The translations under genes were made by a program, and so were the position numbers. From the NCBI GenBank assembly GCA_036251935.1, contig CP133967.1:939488-1003487 (forward strand): DNA of 64,000 bases, read 5' to 3'. How positions within the stretch are numbered: the stretch's first letter is position 1; each line of letters begins with the position of its first letter. This DNA comes from Orbaceae bacterium lpD04 (GTDB taxonomy: Bacteria; Pseudomonadota; Gammaproteobacteria; Enterobacterales; Orbaceae). Shown piece after piece: positions 11,435 to 20,487 of this stretch. The notes below the pieces were generated by a model. The model did not search any database. It worked only from the letters and a program-made list of their open reading frames with translations, and had not been told where the DNA came from.

Positions 11435-11706
11435 AGCAATATTCACCGTGGCTTAATAAATGTTGATAAAATATTGCCGAAGCATTCTACATCTTATTGT
11501 TTTATAAAGCTAGTTTTTATTTACATTAACTAACGATTATTATTTGATTATCGTTGGCAAAATTTAATTTTATATTTGCGTATAACGATATGTTACAATC
11601 AAAACTATTATCGTTTGAGTGGCACGAGTTTAGTGTGTAATCGCTTGTTAAATAAGTTTACATTTAAACTAACTAAGTTGGCCATGTAGAATTCTGATGA
11701 GGGTAT
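11435..11706. other. Divergent guaB/metN promoter region
   Basis: AT-rich region between two divergently transcribed genes, so it must contain both promoters. I could not identify convincing PurR or MetJ operators. A ribosome site GATGAGGG precedes metN. Confidence 0.4.
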
Positions 11707-12753
11707 ATGATTGAATTTATTAAGGTAGATAAAGTTTTTGGTAAAAATAATCAAAGTAATAAAGTCCTAAATAATATTAATTTAACGATTGCTGACGGCG
11801 ACATATTTGGCATTATTGGTTACAGCGGTGCCGGTAAAAGCACGTTAGTTCGATTAATTAATATGCTTGAGAAACCGACCGCCGGTGACGTATTGATCAA
11901 TGGTAATAACTTAGCGAATTACAGTGATAAACAAATTAGGCAAGTTAAGAAAAAAATTGGCATGATTTTTCAGGGTTTTAATCTATTAGAGACAAAAACA
12001 GTTGCTGAGAATATTGCTTTACCACTACAACTAAGTGGTGTAAGTAAGCAAGCGCGTAACAAAGTAGTTGATGAACTACTTGAATTTGTTGAATTGAGTG
12101 ATAAAAAATTCGTCTATCCAAATGAATTATCGGGCGGACAAAAACAAAGGGTAAGCATTGCTAGGGCATTAGCAAATAAACCTGATATTTTACTTTGTGA
12201 TGAAGCAACGTCAGCGCTCGATCCGCAAACTACATGTGCAATATTAGATTTATTAAAAAAAGTAAATAAAGAACAAAATGTCACGATTGTACTTGTGACT
12301 CATGAAATGAGCGTTGTTAAGCATGTTTGCAATAATATGATTGTGATGGAGCAGGGCAAAATTGTTGAACAAGGTGCGGTAATTGATCTCTTTAAGCAAC
12401 CTAAATCACCCGTAACACAAAAATTTATTGGTTCGGTTATTCCCGATAAACTGCCAACACCCGTTCGTAATAATTTACTGGCTAATCATATCTCAAATGT
12501 CTATCGATTCGAGTTTTTAGGTGCGTCGGCGCAAGGCTCGGTGATAAGTCAGGCGATTTTAAAAGCAAATGGCAAAATGCAAATTAATATCTTGTTTTCA
12601 AATATGATCAATATCAAAGAAGATGTTATTGGTTATATGTTTGTTAGCATAGATGGAGAACACGATTACATCAATGATACTATCGAGTATTTAAAGCAAC
12701 AAGACGTACGCATCGCTAAATTGAATGAGGAAGGTAACTATGTTTGGATTTAG
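11707..12753 (+). CDS. metN: Methionine ABC transporter ATPase
   Basis: ATPase of the MetNIQ importer of D/L-methionine; 348 residues (E. coli 343). Walker A GYSGAGKST, signature LSGGQKQRVSIARAL, Walker B ILLCDEATSALD and switch histidine THEM are present. The last roughly 85 residues form the ferredoxin-like NIL domain that in E. coli binds methionine and inhibits transport. It overlaps metI by 14 bases. Confidence 0.96.
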   Translation: MIEFIKVDKVFGKNNQSNKVLNNINLTIADGDIFGIIGYSGAGKSTLVRLINMLEKPTAGDVLINGNNLANYSDKQIRQVKKKIGMIFQGFNLLETKTVAENIALPLQLSGVSKQARNKVVDELLEFVELSDKKFVYPNELSGGQKQRVSIARALANKPDILLCDEATSALDPQTTCAILDLLKKVNKEQNVTIVLVTHEMSVVKHVCNNMIVMEQGKIVEQGAVIDLFKQPKSPVTQKFIGSVIPDKLPTPVRNNLLANHISNVYRFEFLGASAQGSVISQAILKANGKMQINILFSNMINIKEDVIGYMFVSIDGEHDYINDTIEYLKQQDVRIAKLNEEGNYVWI

Positions 12754-13417
12754 TACCACAATTACATTAGATCTATTTTTAGTTTCACTGTATCAAACTT
12801 TTTATATGGTTGGCGTCTCTTTATTATTTGGTATGATAATTGGTACAATAATCGCTATTGCTCTTGTTGTTTACAGGCCAGGTGGCATTAAACCGCACGC
12901 TGTTATTTATAATGCGTTAAATACCATGATTAACATCATTCGTTCGATCCCCTCATTAATTTTATTAGTGACCGTATTACCCTTGTCAAAATTTATTGTG
13001 GGCACTTCGTTTGGTACAACGGCTGCGATTGTGCCGTTAATATTTTTTGTTTGCCCATACATTGCAAGGTTAGTTGAAAACTCATTATTAGAAGTTAATG
13101 ATGGCATTATTGAAGCGGCAGATTCAATGGGTGCAACGACATGGCAAGTTATTTGGCACTTTTTATTACCTGAAGCAAAGGCATCATTAGTACTTAGTTA
13201 CACAACAGCAACGATTGGATTAATCGGTGCAACCACTATTGCAGGGGCAATTGGCGCTGGCGGCATTGGTGATTTAGCCCTAAATTATGGTTATCAACGG
13301 TTTGATAACGTTGCAATGATATCGACAGTGGTAACATTGATTGTGATAGTACAAGTAATACAGAGCCTAGGTAATAAAATATCGAAGACGATGCGTAATA
13401 GTTATCGACGCAACTAA
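12740..13417 (+). CDS. metI: Methionine ABC transporter permease
   Basis: Inner-membrane permease, 225 residues from the ATG at 12740, which has the ribosome site GAGGAAGG. A start five codons upstream is possible but lacks such a site. Five hydrophobic helices and the coupling motif EAADSMGATTWQVIWHFLLPEA are typical of MetI. Overlap with metN implies coupled translation. Confidence 0.95.
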   Translation: MFGFSTTITLDLFLVSLYQTFYMVGVSLLFGMIIGTIIAIALVVYRPGGIKPHAVIYNALNTMINIIRSIPSLILLVTVLPLSKFIVGTSFGTTAAIVPLIFFVCPYIARLVENSLLEVNDGIIEAADSMGATTWQVIWHFLLPEAKASLVLSYTTATIGLIGATTIAGAIGAGGIGDLALNYGYQRFDNVAMISTVVTLIVIVQVIQSLGNKISKTMRNSYRRN

Positions 13418-13494
13418 CCGAAGATAAATTTTAATATCGATAAACACATTTTTATTAAGCTTAATGTCATTAAGTAAAAGCAAAGGAAAATAAT

Positions 13495-14325
13495 ATGAAT
13501 AAATATATTTACCTCCCGTTATTGTTACTATTGAGTCTATTTTTGACTGCATGTGATCAAAAATCAGATAGTGATAAGACGCAAGTAACAAAGCAAGAAA
13601 TTAACATTGGCATGACGCCAAGTATGCATAATATTTTGATGGAAAAAATTGTTAAACCGAAATTAGAAGCGATCGGCTACAAAGTGAATTTAGTTAATTT
13701 TAGCTCATTACGCGATTCTGATACGGCACTCGCAGAAGGCAGTATTGATTTAAATGCAGCGCAGCATCAAGCCTACCTTGATACTTATATGCGTGAAACG
13801 GGTAATGATGATTTAGTATCACTGGTGCATATCCCATCAATTTCGGCGGCGCTTTTTTCAATGAAATATAGCTCAGTTAATGATATTAAAAAAGGACAAA
13901 CTATTGCTATTCCAAATGATCCGTCAAATGCTGCAAGAGCGCTTATCATGCTACAAAAATTAAATTGGATCACCCTTAAAAACGATATCAATTTAGGTGC
14001 GGCAAGTATTCATGATATTGCCGAAAATAAGTATAATTTACAATTTAGAGTCGTGTTATCGGAATTAATTCCTCGCATGTTAGATGAAGTTGATTTTGCG
14101 ATTATGCCAGGTGGGATCGCATGGATGAGTAAAGTTGATGCTAAACATGCTATTTATTATGAACAACTATCGCCTAATTTAGAGATCTTAGTTGCCATCA
14201 AAAAACAGAATTTAACGGCACCATGGGCTGAAGATATTAAAAAATTGTATCAATCAGATGAAATGAAACAATTTATAACTGAAGATCCAGACGCCAAAGG
14301 CCGTTTTATTTGGCCACAAGGATAA
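13495..14325 (+). CDS. metQ: Methionine-binding lipoprotein
   Basis: Substrate-binding component of MetNIQ, 276 residues, NlpA/MetQ family. The signal peptide ends in the lipobox LTAC, so Cys19 or nearby is lipidated and the protein is anchored to the inner membrane. Family motifs include NIGMTPSMHNILME, LNAAQHQAYLDTY and IPNDPSNAARALIMLQ. It lies 77 bases after metI in the same operon and is followed by a terminator. Confidence 0.95.
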   Translation: MNKYIYLPLLLLLSLFLTACDQKSDSDKTQVTKQEINIGMTPSMHNILMEKIVKPKLEAIGYKVNLVNFSSLRDSDTALAEGSIDLNAAQHQAYLDTYMRETGNDDLVSLVHIPSISAALFSMKYSSVNDIKKGQTIAIPNDPSNAARALIMLQKLNWITLKNDINLGAASIHDIAENKYNLQFRVVLSELIPRMLDEVDFAIMPGGIAWMSKVDAKHAIYYEQLSPNLEILVAIKKQNLTAPWAEDIKKLYQSDEMKQFITEDPDAKGRFIWPQG

Positions 14326-14334
14326 ATTTTAACT

Positions 14335-14375
14335 AAGGTATAAAATCTACAAGAAGTTTTATACCTTATTTTTTT
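14335..14375 (+). terminator. metNIQ terminator
   Basis: 11-bp inverted repeat AAGGTATAAAA / TTTTATACCTT (14335-14345 and 14357-14367) followed by a T-rich run. Confidence 0.88.
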
Positions 14376-14833
14376 AATCTGGATTTGCACTTAGATGTTG
14401 AATTTAGGTGCCAGTTTTACATTAAAAACACCTATCACGATAACTTTTGAACGAGATTTCACTCGGTGACTATTGGTAAGTTTAATGTTTGCATAGCTCC
14501 ATAAGATTATCATGTTATTCGGTTTGCCTAGCAGGCTAATTAACCTATTTTGTTATAGCCCAAAAGGCGAAATCATTCACTGCTTTTAAAATAGCGATAT
14601 GAACCTATTGTTAAAAATACATCAAAACCTATATCACCCTTTCCCAAACCAACACTTAAACTTTGATTGAAAAGGCATATTAACAGGGCGAAAGTTAACA
14701 CCGTGATAAACTCACCATGATGAGTTAGCTTTTTAACTTACATTTTCTGGCCTTTTTATGATAAAAAAACCATGTTAAACTTGATGCGGTTTAGCGTATG
14801 TAAAATAACAATAATAATAGGAACCGCATCGCA
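14376..14833. other. Long gene-free stretch before the toxin gene
   Basis: No convincing gene. It contains a weak hairpin AACTCA/TGAGTT (14709-14726) followed by GCTTTTT, possibly a terminator, and presumably the toxin promoter. It marks the left edge of the accessory island; no repeats or integrase remnants were seen. Confidence 0.4.
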
Positions 14834-17179
14834 ATGTACTTTTACCAATTGGTGTTAAATAAAGAGTGGCAAGCACTTCAAGAAGATTACTATCAAACTC
14901 GGCAAAATACTAACAGGTACATTACCAAGCCCAAACGGATTAAACATTATTATGACTGCGGCTACGATGATATCGTTAAGCACTTAGTTGCAAGCCCCGA
15001 TAGCTGTAAAAATTTCTATCCTTTACTGCAACAAGTTGGTTTACCTTACCAAAGCTATTATCAAAAGTGCGCCGAAAAAGTGGCAAAGGTCTTAAAAATG
15101 GCGCTCTTTAGTGAGCAACTGGTATTAATTGAATTGCCGCCGCGTGATGGCTATTTTAATCCGTCCGCCTCAATAAATGACACTATAGCGGCTTTACCTG
15201 TAATAAAAGAGCCGATGTATGAGCCTGATGATAGTTGGATTATCGTTGATTTAGTTAACTATAAACCGCAGCAAATTGAGGTTCGTAATGCCGGCAATAG
15301 TTATGAGCATATCACTTTTGCTAAAACCAGCAGCGATGAGATTTTTTTAAAACACGGTGATATTTTTTCAGTAACGCCAGTTCTGCCCAAAGTGCATATT
15401 CTACTGGGCGGCAAACAAGGTCATTATGATTTAAGCCTACGCGGCGAACCGCCCCTTCGGGTTAAAAAACTCGCTCAAGCTTGGCTTGATGAACTAAGCG
15501 AACAACTTCGCACCGGTAATTCACCGTTTAGCATTGAGCAAGATGAGGCCATGGCCAGCGTGATTAACCATGGCTTTTCAGCGCAACATAATCCCAATGT
15601 CAAAGTCCTTGATGAATCGAAATGCTTTCGGCCTGACGAGCTAATTGGTGCACTATTTTATCAGCTGCTGTTAGCTCTCAATCAAACGCATTTTATTACC
15701 GCTAAGCAGCGCATGGGTGACCTTGCTTATGATGATAGCGAAGCGGCAATTACCGATTTCGATAAGCTCAAGCAAGCGGTTAAATCACTCGCGAACTTAC
15801 GCCACAGTGAGGGGGATGATAAAGATGACTATGCGTATCATAATAGCGACTTGGCTAAAATCGCCAAAGAGTACCTTAATCAGCCTTTAATCCATGATGG
15901 CACCAATAGTGATAAAGATTATCAAAGTAAACTTCAAGCGCAAATAAAACACGATACGCAAGTTGATGGCCTAACCGATATTGAAAACCTCTATTTTACT
16001 GCCATCAAGCTGCTAAAACTATTACGTGAGCCGGGTATCATTAAGCATGTAGAAACGCGGCGAGAATATCAATTAAAAACCACTAAGTTAAATTATAAGC
16101 CTATCGAGTTAAAAGCCCTCGATTTTATTGCTTTAACCCTCCACCATAATTACCGCTATCAAATTAGCGCTGCCGATAACTCGGCTCAGTTTATTGGCCG
16201 TTTTAGCCTTGATGATAAACTCAAGATTAAAATCCCCACTAAATATGCCCATATCACCGAGTGGAGCTTAACCGCTACGCCCGTTGAAAATGACTTTGTT
16301 GATGAATTCTTCCCGACCTTAAAAAACCAATACCAAAGCATGCTATCAATGCCGGGCTTTACCCTTGGTGAAAGTGATGTCGGGATTATGTACGCAAATA
16401 CCATGATAGGCGGCGATAAATCATTAAGTAATCTAACTGCTTCAGCGCAAGTGGCTGGCGGCGCGGTCAGTTTATACTTAGCTGCGGCAATTGGCGCAAC
16501 CGGCATTGGCGCGCCACTGGCCGGCACTATCGGATTTATTGGGCTTGATAACTTACAAGCAGGCACTCGAAGCTTATTATCACAAGATACAACAACCACT
16601 TACGGCGCCCAGTTTTTAGAGTGGGCTGGTGTGCCAAAAGGTTATGGTGAACTTGTTTATGGCCTATTTGATATCAGCGTTATCACCAAAGCGGGTTATG
16701 CATTAAAAGCCACTAATCAAGTCTATAATGTGGTTAAAGTAAAACCGATTGCGAGTGCAAAACCACAACAAATAATAAAAGCCGACGAAGTTGCGATTTC
16801 GGTTGAAAATATCACCAAAAACCAGCTTAATAAAATTGAGTTTAAAGAGCCTATTTTTAATCCTAATGGCTCTTTTGGTGCGGCTAAAATATGGACTGTT
16901 GCACAACGACTTAAATATGCTAAATTACCAACAACTGGTAAGATAAGGTTTGTTCCAAGAATAGGATATACTCCAAGCGATCCCCTTCCAAAGGGAATTA
17001 ATAATGGTTATGTAGATAGATTTAAAAATGAATGGATTAAAGGCCCTTCAAGAACCGTTGGTCAAGAATTTGAATGGGATGTTCAATTATTTAAGCTAGG
17101 GACAAAACAATTGGGCTGGGCTTCTCGAGATGGTAAACATCTAAATGTTTCTTTAGATGGAAAAATAACACACAAATAG
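14834..17179 (+). CDS. Polymorphic toxin with probable Ntox17 C-terminal domain
   Basis: 781 residues, no signal peptide. Residues 1 to about 530 form a large region I do not recognise. Around 535-578 is a Gly/Ala-rich hydrophobic segment (SLYLAAAIGATGIGAPLAG), of the kind often seen just before toxin tips. The last roughly 80 residues (PLPKGINNGYVDRFKNEW, KGPSRTVGQEFEWDVQLF, LGWASRDGKHLNVSLDG) resemble my recollection of the polymorphic toxin type 17 domain, a predicted RNase-like toxin; this is from memory, not a search. The coding sequence becomes visibly more AT-rich in the tip. A probable immunity gene follows after 16 bases. No PAAR, VgrG, Hcp, Rhs or filamentous haemagglutinin repeats were noticed, so the delivery route (type VI cargo is my guess) is open. 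An AGGA lies about 12 bases before the ATG. Confidence 0.72.
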   Translation: MYFYQLVLNKEWQALQEDYYQTRQNTNRYITKPKRIKHYYDCGYDDIVKHLVASPDSCKNFYPLLQQVGLPYQSYYQKCAEKVAKVLKMALFSEQLVLIELPPRDGYFNPSASINDTIAALPVIKEPMYEPDDSWIIVDLVNYKPQQIEVRNAGNSYEHITFAKTSSDEIFLKHGDIFSVTPVLPKVHILLGGKQGHYDLSLRGEPPLRVKKLAQAWLDELSEQLRTGNSPFSIEQDEAMASVINHGFSAQHNPNVKVLDESKCFRPDELIGALFYQLLLALNQTHFITAKQRMGDLAYDDSEAAITDFDKLKQAVKSLANLRHSEGDDKDDYAYHNSDLAKIAKEYLNQPLIHDGTNSDKDYQSKLQAQIKHDTQVDGLTDIENLYFTAIKLLKLLREPGIIKHVETRREYQLKTTKLNYKPIELKALDFIALTLHHNYRYQISAADNSAQFIGRFSLDDKLKIKIPTKYAHITEWSLTATPVENDFVDEFFPTLKNQYQSMLSMPGFTLGESDVGIMYANTMIGGDKSLSNLTASAQVAGGAVSLYLAAAIGATGIGAPLAGTIGFIGLDNLQAGTRSLLSQDTTTTYGAQFLEWAGVPKGYGELVYGLFDISVITKAGYALKATNQVYNVVKVKPIASAKPQQIIKADEVAISVENITKNQLNKIEFKEPIFNPNGSFGAAKIWTVAQRLKYAKLPTTGKIRFVPRIGYTPSDPLPKGINNGYVDRFKNEWIKGPSRTVGQEFEWDVQLFKLGTKQLGWASRDGKHLNVSLDGKITHK

Positions 17180-17195
17180 AATAATAGAGAATGAA

Positions 17196-17414
17196 ATGAA
17201 TAAATTTGAATTTTATCAAGAGGTTGAGATTCTGCCAAACTCCATTCAAAAAGAATGTATTGGTAAAAAAGGTATTATAACAGGCGTTAGCGAAGAAAAT
17301 GGGGTTATTTTTGGCTATGCAGTTGACTTATATGATGAAGAATACGGCTACTATTTTAAGGCTGATTGCTTAAAGCCAACAGGAAAGCAATTCAAGCGAG
17401 AAGATTTTTATTAA
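17196..17414 (+). CDS. Probable Imm31-family immunity protein
   Basis: Small acidic protein of 72 residues placed 16 bases behind the toxin gene, the usual position of a cognate immunity gene. The pattern FYQEVEIL, GKKGIITGVSEENG, YGYYFKADCLKPTGKQFKREDFY matches what I recall of the Imm31 family (all-beta fold, ending in PTGK...REDFY). No signal peptide, so it would act in the cytoplasm, consistent with a nuclease toxin. Confidence 0.72.
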   Translation: MNKFEFYQEVEILPNSIQKECIGKKGIITGVSEENGVIFGYAVDLYDEEYGYYFKADCLKPTGKQFKREDFY

Positions 17415-17557
17415 TATTCATTTGATAGGTTTTTTTTCTAATATTTCAACTAAGTTTTTGGCATGCCTATATAATTAATTGGGGACAATTCAATGTTATA
17501 GATTTTTAGTTTTAATACGTCAAATATAGTAGAGGATCACATACCTTCGAGGATAAG

Positions 17558-18685
17558 ATGAAAATAAGAATAATATATAAAAACTTAAAAGAAATATTAT
17601 TAATTCCAGTAGTGCTCGCTCCAGCAGGGGTTTTGTGGGGATTTACATTAATGTGGTTTTTTTTCAATAAAATAGATAGAACAGATCTTTTTATTTCAGC
17701 GATATCAAGCAACAATATATTAATATTACTATCAGTTAGTTTTATCTGGCTTGCTACTTTATTAGCATTTATCGTTTTTTTGCCAAGTCTTTATTTCCAT
17801 TTATTAATTAAGGTATTTTATCCTCAACTTCCAGCTGATATTTTGGCCTTATCTATCTTTAAAAAAAGTTTATACAATGCATTTATTATAATTTTTATAA
17901 TTTTTATTCTTTCTTGTTTTGATTCCTTTGATATAGGTTCTTTTTATTTGTTGTTATTAACCGCTATTGTTTCTTTATTATTTACTTTAAAGTTAGGCGA
18001 AAAAGTTAATTTTTTAGATATAAAAAAAATGTGGCAAAAGAAAATCAAAATAAGCTGGAAGAATAAACTATATATTTTTATTATAATATTTATATCTTCA
18101 ACTTCAACTGTCTTTCCTACTAACTTGGTTTTACATTCATTTTATTCAACATCAACGTATTTTGATCTTTCTTTTATAATTATACTTATAGTTTCTATGT
18201 TTTTTATTATAGTTACTTATTTACCTATTTATATTTATCTCAAAATGAAAAGTAACTCAAAGTATAAAATACTCATATTATTTTTTTTTAGTGCAATAAT
18301 AATGGGATTGTTATTATTTTCTAATATTTTCATAAAAATATTTGAGACTTCTCATTTAATCGAAAAGAAAAGTTATTTAGTTTTGATGAATAAAAAAGAC
18401 TACCCTTTGTATTTATTTGATCAAAATATTTGGGAAGTGAATATGATTGATCCGCAAGAAGGATTATTCACGATGAATGTTGAAAGATTGTTGAATTTAT
18501 CTGACAAAACGTTAATTTGCCCGAAAGGAACTCATACTCGGTTAAATAAGAATTCAATTATTGAAGTCGATGGTTTTAGTCTTAAACGATTAGTTAGCAA
18601 CGCAGAACTTTATCAAGCAACTGAAATGTGCATGTTAATTAATAATGACCAAGTTCACTTTAAAATAGAGAAACATAAGTCTTAA
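17558..18685 (+). CDS. Polytopic membrane protein of unknown function
   Basis: 375 residues, not recognised. About seven or eight strongly hydrophobic segments fill residues 10-275 (very rich in Ile, Phe, Leu, Lys), followed by a soluble C-terminal part of about 100 residues with two Cys (LICPKGTH and EMCMLIN). Start supported by CGAGGAT before the ATG. It is markedly more AT-rich than the housekeeping genes and sits behind the toxin-immunity pair, so it may be a membrane immunity protein for a lost toxin or another island gene; this is inference from position only. Confidence 0.6.
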   Translation: MKIRIIYKNLKEILLIPVVLAPAGVLWGFTLMWFFFNKIDRTDLFISAISSNNILILLSVSFIWLATLLAFIVFLPSLYFHLLIKVFYPQLPADILALSIFKKSLYNAFIIIFIIFILSCFDSFDIGSFYLLLLTAIVSLLFTLKLGEKVNFLDIKKMWQKKIKISWKNKLYIFIIIFISSTSTVFPTNLVLHSFYSTSTYFDLSFIIILIVSMFFIIVTYLPIYIYLKMKSNSKYKILILFFFSAIIMGLLLFSNIFIKIFETSHLIEKKSYLVLMNKKDYPLYLFDQNIWEVNMIDPQEGLFTMNVERLLNLSDKTLICPKGTHTRLNKNSIIEVDGFSLKRLVSNAELYQATEMCMLINNDQVHFKIEKHKS

Positions 18686-18862
18686 ATTTGATACTTAATA
18701 TATAGGAGTAAGGAATTACTTGCTTGTTTATGTCGGTTATTCTGTTCTGTTCGGTTATTACCACAACGGCTTTTGATTGTACAATTTTTTAATATGATTG
18801 TTGCTCTGAAAATTACGGCGATGATCAACAACTCCATCAATTATAGCTTAGAGATATTTGAA

Positions 18863-19732
18863 ATGAAAAAAATATTAATTGTAGTTATCTCAGTACTATT
18901 TACAACTCTAATTCAAGCAAAAGAAACAGAATGGAAAATTAATGAAAATGAGTTTAATCAGCTAACCATAATCCTCAAAATAAACAAAGAAGATACTGAA
19001 TGCCTATTAGATACGGGATCAAGGTCTGCGCTAAGTTTACCTTTGGAGATTATTAATAAAATCCCAAATAAAATTAAAAAAAAGGATAAACTAAAATCGA
19101 CAGATGCTATTGGCAATGTGCGTTATACTCAACAATTTGTTTTATATGATTTTATGGTTAATGATTTATTCTATAAAGAATTAGATATCGATGAATATAA
19201 ACTATGGGGATTTACGTTAGGACCTGATGGATTGAGTAGTGAAAACTATGGTGTAGAATTTACCTGTGTTGTTGGTTTTAACTTATTTTCAAAGCATCTT
19301 CTAACAATCGACATTAGAGATCAAAAGCTTATTATATCCGATGATTTCTCTACGCAATTAAAAGATGATTGGATACAAATCCCATTTTCTACTACAGAAA
19401 AAGGACACTTATTATTAAGCTTAACGGATAATATGAAAAATTACATATTCGGCTTAGATTCTGGTGCATCTGCAAATTTAATAATGTCACAACGGCTTTC
19501 TAAAAATATTAAATTATTAAGACAAGAAGATATTCCTTATCCGATAATAGAGCTTTCATATATTGATATTCCAAATAAGAATGAATATTTTATAGCTATT
19601 GATGGATTTACTGAACAAATGCCATTTGATGGTCTTTTGGGCTATGATTTTTTTTATAATAACATAGTTAAAATTGACTATAAGCATCGAAAAATATGGG
19701 TAAAATCGTTGCCAAAGGGTGAGAATAATTAA
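18863..19732 (+). CDS. Exported aspartyl-protease-like protein with two D(T/S)G motifs
   Basis: 289 residues from the ATG at 18863, chosen because it gives a clean signal peptide (MKKILIVV... ending near LIQA-KE); an open frame continues 30 codons further up but hides that signal. Two retropepsin/pepsin-type motifs are visible, LLDTGSRSALSL near residue 43 and GLDSGASANLI near residue 200, each followed by hydrophobic residues, with a later hydrophobic-Gly turn (DGLLGYDFF). A single chain with two motifs would form both halves of an aspartic protease site. Substrate and role are unknown; the ribosome site is weak. Last gene of the AT-rich island. Confidence 0.6.
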   Translation: MKKILIVVISVLFTTLIQAKETEWKINENEFNQLTIILKINKEDTECLLDTGSRSALSLPLEIINKIPNKIKKKDKLKSTDAIGNVRYTQQFVLYDFMVNDLFYKELDIDEYKLWGFTLGPDGLSSENYGVEFTCVVGFNLFSKHLLTIDIRDQKLIISDDFSTQLKDDWIQIPFSTTEKGHLLLSLTDNMKNYIFGLDSGASANLIMSQRLSKNIKLLRQEDIPYPIIELSYIDIPNKNEYFIAIDGFTEQMPFDGLLGYDFFYNNIVKIDYKHRKIWVKSLPKGENN

Positions 19733-19889
19733 TGCCTTGTTGTCAGGCGGATATTTGCTAGTTGTATTATAATTATAGTAATTAGCTTAATTGGACAAAG
19801 AAATATTTTAGTAATATTTAACCTAACCTTTAACAAGACTACATTAACCATAATTAATAAAAAATAATCTATAACTCATCGGTTAAATT

Positions 19890-19902
19890 CTCTATAATAG
19901 AG
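19890..19902 (+). promoter_or_regulatory. purE promoter -10 within a palindrome
   Basis: CTCTATAATAGAG contains a consensus -10 TATAAT (19893-19898) and is itself a palindrome, about 30 bases upstream of purE. The -35 is weak. No clear PurR operator was found. Confidence 0.45.
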
Positions 19903-19929
19903 CTCTCTTGATTTTGATGAGTATCTATT

Positions 19930-20463
19930 ATGTCTAAAAACCCATTAGCCAGTTCGTCAGTCAAAACCACTCAAAGTAATAAAATTGCAATTGTTATGGG
20001 CTCAAAAAGTGATTGGGAAACCATGCAGCATGCTGCCGATATTTTAACTAACCTATCTATTGCTTTTTCTGTTGAAATTGTGTCAGCCCATCGCACTCCC
20101 GATAAGTTATTTACCTTTGCTGAGCAAGCGAAAGCGAGTGGCATTGAGGTCATTATTGCTGGTGCGGGCGGTGCGGCTCATTTACCCGGCATGTTAGCGG
20201 CTAAAACGTTAGTGCCCGTTTTAGGCGTGCCTGTTCAAAGCGCCGCGTTAAGCGGCATTGATAGTTTATATTCTATTGTGCAGATGCCAAAAGGGATCCC
20301 CGTTGGCACGCTTGCAATAGGCAAATCCGGTGCGGCGAATGCCGCATTATTAGCGGCGCAAATACTTGCCATTCACGATAAAACACTTTTCAATCGCTTA
20401 GTAAAATTTAGACAAACACAAACGAATGATGTGCTAGCAAGTCCAGATCCAAGGATTAATTAA
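19930..20463 (+). CDS. purE: N5-carboxyaminoimidazole ribonucleotide mutase
   Basis: Converts N5-CAIR to CAIR in purine synthesis, working after PurK. 177 residues (E. coli 169). Motifs [20 protein letters not shown] and [13 protein letters not shown] are the class I PurE active-site segments. The extra length is a Ser/Thr-rich N-terminus of about 12 residues. 24 bases before purK. Confidence 0.97.
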   Translation: MSKNPLASSSVKTTQSNKIAIVMGSKSDWETMQHAADILTNLSIAFSVEIVSAHRTPDKLFTFAEQAKASGIEVIIAGAGGAAHLPGMLAAKTLVPVLGVPVQSAALSGIDSLYSIVQMPKGIPVGTLAIGKSGAANAALLAAQILAIHDKTLFNRLVKFRQTQTNDVLASPDPRIN

Positions 20464-20487
20464 TTTATAATAACTAGGAAATGACGT

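Noticed and set aside
11447-11706. Possible PurR site (CGTTTG near 11610) and MetJ boxes in the guaB/metN region
   Set aside because: Only half-sites match; nothing above what AT-rich sequence gives by chance.
14376-14833. Attachment site or integrase remnant at the island edge
   Set aside because: No direct repeats, tRNA end or recombinase fragment found.
16186-16599. 137-codon frame antisense to the toxin gene
   Set aside because: Shadow of the sense codon pattern; composition and motifs favour the sense strand.
18686-18862. Possible gene remnant before the aspartyl-protease-like gene
   Set aside because: A ribosome-like AGGAG and a short frame (about 18 codons from a TTG at 18720) exist, but no similarity or conserved pattern could be named.
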